A stretch of 35,294 bases of DNA from Didymodactylos carnosus (lineage: Eukaryota > Rotifera > Eurotatoria > Philodinida > Philodinidae): the NCBI GenBank assembly GCA_905250885.1, contig CAJNOQ010001142.1, positions 1 to 35,294 of the forward strand, read 5' to 3'. Made by a program: the position numbers and the translations under genes. Positions 28,876-35,294 of this stretch are shown piece by piece (position 1 is the stretch's first letter; each line of letters opens with the position of its first letter). The notes beneath the pieces were generated by a model, which was not told the origin of the DNA, ran no database searches, and was given only the letters and a program-made list of their open reading frames with translations.

Positions 28876-31618
28876 TTACTTGGCTGACGTTACGACATAG
28901 TTCGTCGTCGTTTCTGCAGTTGTATTTATTGAGGATTCTGTAGCGGTAGTTTCTGATGGTTTTACAGTTGTAGTTTCTGACGGTTTTGCAGTTGAAGTTT
29001 CTGATGGGTTTGCAGTCGTAGTTTCTGATGGTTTTACAGGTGTAGTTTCTAATGGGTTTGCAGTTGTAGTTTCTGATGGTTTTGCAGTTGAAGTTTCTGA
29101 TGGGTTTGCAGTCATAGTTTCTGATGGTTTTACAGTTGTAGTTTCTAATGGGTTTGCAGTTGTAGTTTCTGATGGTTTTGCAGTTGAAGTTTCTGATGGG
29201 TTTGCAGTTGTAGTTTCTGATGGGTTTGCAGTCGTAGTTTCTGATGGTTTTACAGTTGAAGTTTCTGATGGGTCTGCAGTTGTAGTTTCTGATGGGTCTG
29301 CAGTTGTAGTTTCTGATGGGTCTGCAGTTGTAGTTTCTGATGGGTTTGCAGTTGTAGTTTCTGATGGGTTTGCAGTTGAAGTTTCTGATGGGTTTGCAGT
29401 TGAAGTTTCTGATGGGTTTGCAGTTGTAGTTTCTGATGGGTCTGCAGTTGTAGTTTCTGATGGGTCTGTAGTTGTAGTTTCTGATGGTTTTACAGTCGTA
29501 GTTTCTGATGGGTTTGCAATTATGGTTTCTGGTGGCTGATTATTATTAAAAACTACACGACTTAAATTTGACATTTCAGATTGCGATGGTCTCTTTGATG
29601 AAAAAGTATAACATCGTATATTATCATTTTCAAAATAATTCTCTGCCAAAAAAATCGTTCGACTTATATTTACTTTAAACGATTTATATGTTTTTTCATT
29701 ATTTAATGAAATTGGTAACATCGATTTAACATAGTTTTCATCACATTTATCGCCATCTTTGCATGCAAAGTTTATCGTAATAGTAGTCAACATTGCATTA
29801 TTATCATCAGTATCTGTAAATTCCACATGAGTTTGTAATTGATGATATATGTTTATGTTTGATGGTTCATTTGGTGTTTTAGTATTAGAAATATATTGAA
29901 TTTTTATTGATGGTGGGATCGGCGTTAGTCCCTGAAAAGCAAAAGAAGCAAGCGATGTTCACTTTTCGACTTCACTCAATCCCTCAATTGGAAGTCGATA
30001 GAAATCACAAGATACTGATAAGCAACTGTCAAAGCACAACCTAGGCTATTATTAATGACCTCAACAACATTAACTTCGTTTTTGCCTGATTTTTATACGA
30101 TCAATACGATTTTTTTCTTCTCAGTCTTGCCAGTAGTTTAACGAGAAAATCTATCACGAAGTGATCAAAAACTTTTTGCATAAAAGATATGAAACCATAT
30201 GTGACCGTGATTTCAAACACCACAGTCGGAGAAATCCATAAGTCTTTGGTGACTATATGTGGAAAATTAGTCTCTGAAAGCTAATATTTTTCTTCTAAAG
30301 TCAGTTCCTGAGATAGAAATTTTGTAGCACACATCTAGTTACCTAGTTTTCTGACAATTGGACTCGTTCTGAAGGAGCTATAAAAGATTATTTTTGAATA
30401 TCAGCGTTACCCTTGTCTTGTTTTTAGCTGAAACCCGAAAAATAATTATTTATACCTGTTTAATAGCACGATCGATCAATAGCTGAGAAATTGACAGACA
30501 TGAGAGGTGAGCAGATGTTCTTAATTTTACACAAAGTCTAACAGACAAGTAAAAACACCACTTTTATGCAGAAGCATCAATATTTCAAAAAGACCTAGCG
30601 AACATTGTTTGATCGAGATGAAGTGCAATATGAGACTATACAGTATTATCTGCTTCAATGAACCGTGCAGTCGAATATTTTTTGAATAACGTTTAACGAC
30701 AAAAGCTAGCGACCTGCGGGTTTCACCATTCGAAAGAGAACACTTGGGGCAACAAGTGTTCATTAAACGACATTTTCCAAAAACATGCATTTTCCGAACG
30801 TCAAGGCCGAAAATGCATGTTTTTGAAAAATGTGGTTTCCTTGTTTTTTTCGCCTTTAAACAGAAAATTAACGTCACCACGATGATCACTATCACCGCAC
30901 TCGATTACCTATGCCTCCATGTTTTTTGGACCGAAAAAGTCGAAGACTCGCAAAAGAGGCCGTTTTTGAAACTCTTATATCTCGGAGAGGAAGCAAAATT
31001 TTTGGGATTGCTTAGGTACCATTTGAAAGGGACTTCAAACTCTACAAAACTGACGAAAACAAGAAAAAATTTGTGTTCTGGAAAAATATGCTAAATTTTC
31101 CAATTTTCGCTCGCTAAAACTAGCTGGAAAATCACTTTGGAAAAATTTTGTTTCCATGTAGTTTTGTTGCCCCAGGTGTTCTCTTTCGAATGGTGAAACC
31201 CGCAGGTCGCTAGCGTTTGTCGTTAAAAGTTGTTCAAAAATATTCGACTGCACGGTTCATTGAAACAGATGGTAGTCTGAAGATACAGAAAAATGTTAGC
31301 CAAAGTCTCGAATACTTCACAAATCAACATGTGACGTCCATTCAAAAAATAAAAAGCATTAATTACCTGTACTAATCCATACTTAAAAATTATTTGGACA
31401 ATACACTGTGAATACTGGTCTGTTAAATCATGGCAGTTTATTTTATCGTTAAATGTTGTTCCATTAATATCTAATTCATATTCACAAGGTAATTTACAAT
31501 AAAGACTGTTTACGGGATAGAGATGAATTAAAAAGAACATTACGAATAACATGTTGTTGTTATTATTCAGAAGAAATAAAGTTTTAAATTGTGAGCTCAT
31601 GAATAAATTCATGCGCAT
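28876..31618 (-). CDS. secreted mucin-like protein with tandem Thr/Ser/Glu/Pro repeats, two exons (3' end uncertain)
   Basis: Predicted extracellular or surface glycoprotein. Exon 1 (31618-31367, 84 codons) encodes a signal peptide (MLFVMFFLIHLYPVNS) then a Cys-containing segment with CKLPCEYELDINGT. A 1435-nt intron (31366-29932, donor GTAATT, acceptor TTTTCAG) joins it in phase 0 to exon 2 (29931-28876), which opens GLTPIPPSIKIQY. About 130 non-repetitive residues with further Cys and an N-glycosylation site (NIS) lead into about 25 tandem 8-residue units, consensus PSETTTAN, likely O-glycosylated. The reading frame stops at TAA (28876-28878), but that TAA lies inside a perfect donor, GTAAGT, so one or more further exons (membrane anchor?) may be missing. 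ATGs at 31600 or 31552 are alternative starts; the last places the signal peptide at the very N terminus. I recognise no named domain in the unique part. Confidence 0.68.
28936..29535 (-). repeat. 24-bp coding minisatellite (25 units)
   Basis: Twenty-five consecutive 24-bp units, on the plus strand variants of TTTCTGATGGGTTTGCAGTTG, encode PSETTTAN-type octapeptides; the first is degenerate (PPETIIAN). Variation is concentrated at residues 7-8 (AN, AD, AK, VK) and at Thr/Ser position 5. A longer multi-unit motif alternating AN and AK/VK units recurs toward the C-terminal end, suggesting multi-unit duplications. All units keep the frame. Confidence 0.95.
30648..31270. mobile_element. foldback MITE inside the mucin-like gene intron
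   Basis: Inverted arms at 30648-30756 and 31159-31270 share CTTCAATGAACCGTGCAG (one mismatch), TTTAACGACAAA, GCTAGCGACCTGCGGG and TTCGAAAGAGAACAC. The interior also holds a perfect 15-bp stem (AAAACATGCATTTTC and its complement) around 30777-30823. The frames at 30527-30895, 30744-31094 and 31035-31253 come from these repeats. It accounts for 0.62 kb of an intron otherwise about 0.8 kb. No clear target duplication was found. Confidence 0.85.
30777..30823. repeat. perfect short inverted repeat (15-bp stem)
   Basis: AAAACATGCATTTTC and GAAAATGCATGTTTT pair perfectly around a loop containing CGAACGTCAAGGCC. It sits inside the intronic foldback, next to its left arm, and could be the end of a separate smaller insertion. 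Confidence 0.75.
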
Positions 31619-32612
31619 AGCAGCTGAACAGATGCAGTTTTATTAATATCCAAAGATTGACATTAGTATATAAGCAATTATATTAAAATTATGACTTGGC
31701 CGACAGTAGATATAATTAATATCGTGTTATTTTGCGCTGACTATCTCTTCGGATAAACGTCAGAGAATTGTTAGAAAATGTTTTGAAGTTTTATAAGACT
31801 CGTAAAAAACTGCCTTCAGCTTAATTAAAACTTCTGACAGGTCAACAGATGGCTTATCAGTGATTAATATAAATTGTCAAAAAAAGTGATAAATCTCTTG
31901 TTTATTTCCTCTTTCGTGATTTACAAAACAAATATGAACATCTGCTTTAATTCCAACTGAATGTAAGTCTATGGACATCTAAAATAAATAACGTGAATCG
32001 CATCGATTCACTAGCTCCATTGCCTGTAAGTCCACTAAGCATACTCTTGGAATTATTATTCATTGTCTTGTAACTCGATCTTGCTACTACAGAATTGATG
32101 CATATTTTTCGCGATGAGAACGTCCATATTTTCCATTTTAGTTCACAGAACCTTGCTTTAGGTTTTCACCGGTGAGAAACGTTTATTAGAATTGCTATAG
32201 GTCATCGAGACTCTGTAATTTGATATAGTTTCATCTGTCGTACAGATGTTCAAAATGGACGTAATATTACCAAATCTATTAGTCTTCTTACCCTTGATAA
32301 ATAAACCTAAGTGGGGGCAAAGTTTGGCCTTGTTCGTCGAAACAACACTTACACCTCCCTTCGATCGGTGTTCGCTAGAGACTGTCTACCATGCGTTATG
32401 ATTATTTCTCTGACGTGATCCGTCAACGTCGTAAAGTACCTTCAATCTATACTAGGTTTTTCGAGAGCACCCGAAGAATCCCAGAGGTCTAAAAAATTTC
32501 TAAAATACAGACAATGCTCTCGCGCCCGCAGCCAGGATAGGTGTTACACTTTCCTGATTTCACATAAAGTTGGAACGCAAGCAACTCTGTGTACAAAATC
32601 CTCAATAACTAC
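31619..32612. other. no gene seen; upstream flank of the mucin-like gene
   Basis: AT-rich DNA that presumably holds the promoter and 5' UTR of the minus-strand mucin-like gene at its left side. No motif, RNA or coding region was recognised. Confidence 0.45.
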
Positions 32613-33113
32613 TATTTTAAATTTTTTTTTAATAATCACCCGACAACCGACATTTTACTAAAGTAGGGTTTTGAGGCTGTTTTCACCTAATATTAAAAAA
32701 TTCACAATTCACTCAACAAACATTAGAACGATTTCAGAATTTGAGCAAGTAGAGTGTTTCAGTTGTTCTATATTCCGTTTATAGGACTTGAAGAAAATTC
32801 TGCAAAACCCGATAGTTTCAGAAAGGATTTCTGGAAAAACCTATGAACAAAAATATGCTGTTCCGATCTCGTGATCACGTTTACCAGACAAATTTAACCA
32901 CCTCCTGAAGTTGAACCTGTTCAGATGTTTTCCGAGTGAATACTGAATTTTTAGATGTTAGGTGGAAACAGCCTACACCCCTAATTTTTTTCTCAAGAAC
33001 TAGTCAAATACCATTCTTTTTTTAGATGAATAACAATTTAATAAACGAACTTCTTCCATATTCTGGTAAAAATAAAATTTGAAAAAGTGCGAATTTTATA
33101 GTTTTAATTTAAA
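32613..33113 (+). repeat. dispersed repeat, copy B
   Basis: The longer version of the repeat at 18503-18903, in the same orientation and 14 kb away. It retains about 95 bp missing from copy A (around 32885-32985, including CCTGAAGTTGAACCTGTTC). Both copies start at TATTTTAAATT and stop at GTTTTAATTTAAA, with unrelated DNA outside, so these are probably true element ends. Non-coding. Confidence 0.9.
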
Positions 33114-33185
33114 CAGACAGATATGAAAATTTTAAATATATTTTGAGAAATTTTCACTATTTCATTGTTAAGATTAAATGTTTTT

Positions 33186-33273
33186 CCACGGTTCACGCTC
33201 GCCCTCACCCTGCACTCGAGCCCACAGCTACTGCCAAACTCCACACTCTCCACTCCATCCCACACACACAATT
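33186..33273 (+). repeat. C-rich, purine-poor tract
   Basis: A strongly strand-asymmetric stretch of CCCTCACCC, CCACACTCTCC and CACACACA-type words in otherwise AT-rich DNA. No coding frame or known motif; possibly decayed simple sequence. Confidence 0.6.
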
Positions 33274-33764
33274 TATTAATTTACAGGTATGATAGTTACC
33301 AAACAGTTTGATTTCTTTACTGATAATTTTGTATCTAATACTGAGCGTTTACATTAAAATACTGAGCATTTAATTTGTTCCCTTTTAATTTTTTTTATTT
33401 TTTCTTCAAACTATATCATACAACACTTATTCGAAAGAATGATTTGAAGAATCTGTTGTTTGTCATAGTCGACCACATTATATGTAAGCTAGATTTATAT
33501 TTCTAACTTCAATCACGTTTAAATATTTCTCTTCATCTCTAACTGTTTTCTTAAAAATAATAAATTCTGTTATTATTACGATTCTTGAATTATTGTCATG
33601 AGATCGTCGTAAAGAATCTCCATAGACTACTTTTCCAATAGAGATCAAATTCAAATTCGTTATTAACATAGCAGAAGATTCGTTATAATCGATACATATT
33701 CGTTGTGTTTATTTTCCACTGTTATGACTTTTCCTTCTCTTTAAGGAACATCTCAAGCCAATAA
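33274..33764. other. no gene seen
   Basis: AT-rich; a 63-codon minus frame at 33478-33669 has no recognisable feature. Confidence 0.4.
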
Positions 33765-34016
33765 AAAGTGTCGAATATTGGGTAATTTTGTCGAGATAAC
33801 CCAATCCAATACCCGATACGCATATATACAAGTAAAACGACAGTATTGAGTATTGGATAATCTAAGCTAGTTAGCTCAATAAAGTAGTCGATATATCTAA
33901 ATAATCCAATATCTTACTCAATTCTGGATATTAGATTTACAACATGTCCAAGTAAAAAACCTTGTAAAATATCTAGATATTTTGTTGTGATATTGAACAA
34001 TTCTACTATGAAATAT
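33765..34016. repeat. CCAATAC / GTATTGG and ATATCTAGATAT word-rich segment
   Basis: Repeats of CCAATAC, CCAATAT and their complements (TATTGGGTA, TATTGGATA) and of TATCTAG occur in both orientations. It appears to be an older element interrupted by the TTTCATTAAAA array that follows. Boundaries are not resolved. Confidence 0.4.
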
Positions 34017-34801
34017 CTAGGTACGGGTTGGATGACTTTCATTAAAAAACTTTCATTAAAGCGTTTTCTTTTAATGAAAGTACCGAAACTTTCATTAAAA
34101 CTGTTTTTAGTGAAACTACCGGAACTTTCATTAAAAAACTTTTAATAGGAGTTCCATTAAAATGATTTTGATGGCACAAGAGTTTCATTAAAAATTTTTT
34201 GGTGGCATAAAAATTTCATTACAATTTTTCGTCGGCAGAAGAACTTCATTAAAAATTTCAATGAAAAACTAGGGGCACTGAACACACAGGCAATTTATAT
34301 TTCGCTAAGCAATAGATGAAGAAATGGTTGGAAAACTAATAATTTTCACAAAATAAAAATGAACGTTTCGCTAAGCAATACCAACTATTTCTCGAACCAC
34401 ATAGAAAAGAATGATTTTATGTTTATGTCAAAACTCAAAGAAACAAGGTATCGCTTAGCAAGAGATACCTGTTTCACTTCTTACATGTATCGCTACGCGA
34501 TAGATACATCATTTTTTCCCGTTTAAACATACCTGTTTTCGGATATTTAACTTATATTCTGTTCACCTAACTTTCATTAAAATGACTCCTGCAAGGTGAC
34601 TGTGACAGTTTCATTAAAACCTTTGACAACACAAGAATTTCATGAAAATTTTTTGATGGCACAAAATTTTATTAAAAATTTTAATAAAAATCCAGATTCA
34701 CCAAACACTCAGGAACTTTCGTTAAAACTTTAATGAACTTCTTTTTAATGGAAGTTCGTTTAATGGAAAACTTTAATGAAACTCCGATATCTCCTAGGTA
34801 C
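34017..34801. repeat. TTTCATTAAAA array, flanked by CTAGGTAC, with an inner GCTAAGCAATA segment
   Basis: Some twenty copies of TTTCATTAAAA-type words and their complement TTTTAATGAAA cover 34035-34265 and 34568-34785. Two longer related blocks (GGCACAA...TTTCATTAAAAA... ending in AACAC[AT]CAGG) suggest duplication. The exact 8-bp word CTAGGTAC occurs at 34017-34024 and 34794-34801, as a target duplication might, though no terminal inverted repeat adjoins it. The middle (about 34290-34560) differs: TTTCGCTAAGCAATA twice and, inverted, TATCGCTTAGCAA and TATCGCTACGCGATA, probably a second small element nested in the first. Confidence 0.6.
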
Positions 34802-35294
34802 AGATGTCACTTTTATTAGATTATCTACCGGGTGTCTGGAAATTCATTGACCAAAAAGAAAATTAAATATCTTCACCATTTCTCGACCAAACTTCAAGGT
34901 TGTTTTTTTGTCTGATAGAGAAACGTTTCAATTTCTATTTCATACGATTGGAACCTCTTGTTAATATTTGAAAAAATGTTTGGATCTATAATAGTGGAAT
35001 TCAGATACTTCCAGACTCTGTTTTAGTAAATTATGTACTGCAAAACTTTTCGAAGAGAACACAAATAATTTTTAATATTAAAGTAAAGTAGATAATGTCG
35101 GCTTTCATATAACGAAATAATTATTTACATTTGCTTAAAAATGACCGGTTGGTGTGGATTTCTTCAGCCATTGTTATTCCATACTAGCACCTGGAAAAGT
35201 GCAAAAAAGTAATAAAAATATTTTTCAGCTAAAGCTAACTAATAAAAGGAAACACTTTGAGTGGAATTCTATACAAAGAAGATATCCCTATAAA
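34802..35294. other. no gene seen
   Basis: AT-rich sequence to the window end. No open frame of note or recognisable repeat. Confidence 0.45.

Noticed and set aside
30527-31253. Three open frames in the intron of the mucin-like gene
   Set aside because: They read through the arms and interior of a foldback element and share repeat-derived peptides; no transposase features.
1-35294. CRISPR array, rRNA operon, bacterial operon or telomeric repeats
   Set aside because: No evenly spaced direct repeats with unique spacers, no rRNA-like sequence and no telomere-type tandem repeat were seen; introns show the DNA is eukaryotic.

Overview
This window looks like gene-poor, AT-rich eukaryotic (animal) DNA, most probably from a bdelloid rotifer. 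The reasons are: (i) very short spliceosomal introns (47, 52, 61 and 61 nt) in two clearly conserved genes; (ii) a bacterial-looking Gfo/Idh/MocA oxidoreductase that carries such introns, a pattern typical of horizontally acquired bdelloid genes; (iii) a Penelope-like retroelement remnant with a GIY-YIG endonuclease; (iv) a single-exon divergent 7TM receptor. No search could be run, so the genus is not assigned.

Layout. 1-1680: low-complexity DNA, a degenerate tRNA-Arg-like sequence and an array of TTCACG/CGTGAA words. 1688-2924 (+): two-exon ZIP metal transporter. 2925-7500: mostly featureless, with one short MITE-like repeat. 7590-8474 (+): rhodopsin-like 7TM receptor. 8917-9434: two small foldbacks. 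10533-11856 (-): four-exon Gfo/Idh/MocA oxidoreductase. 13150-24700: a mobile-element graveyard holding a TA-flanked TIR element, a piggyBac-like end, a long foldback, a hAT-type foldback with an 8-bp target duplication and a second hAT-type insertion nested in it, a dispersed repeat family, two inverted copies of a dead LINE reverse-transcriptase fragment, and two non-autonomous elements between those copies. 26961-28355: Penelope-like element remnant with about 355-bp inverted terminal repeats around a frameshifted GIY-YIG endonuclease. 28876-31618 (-): secreted mucin-like protein gene with about 25 tandem 8-residue Thr/Ser/Glu/Pro repeats and an intron invaded by a foldback element. 31619-35294: no gene found; a second copy of the dispersed repeat, a C-rich tract, and a TTTCATTAAAA array with another repeat inside it.

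The four supported genes (ZIP transporter, 7TM receptor, oxidoreductase, mucin-like surface protein) do not form a pathway. They are separated by kilobases of non-autonomous, inverted-repeat-rich elements. The most notable feature is structural: about a dozen long inverted repeats, several nested or abutting with readable order of insertion. No CRISPR array, rRNA, intact autonomous transposon or telomeric repeat was seen.
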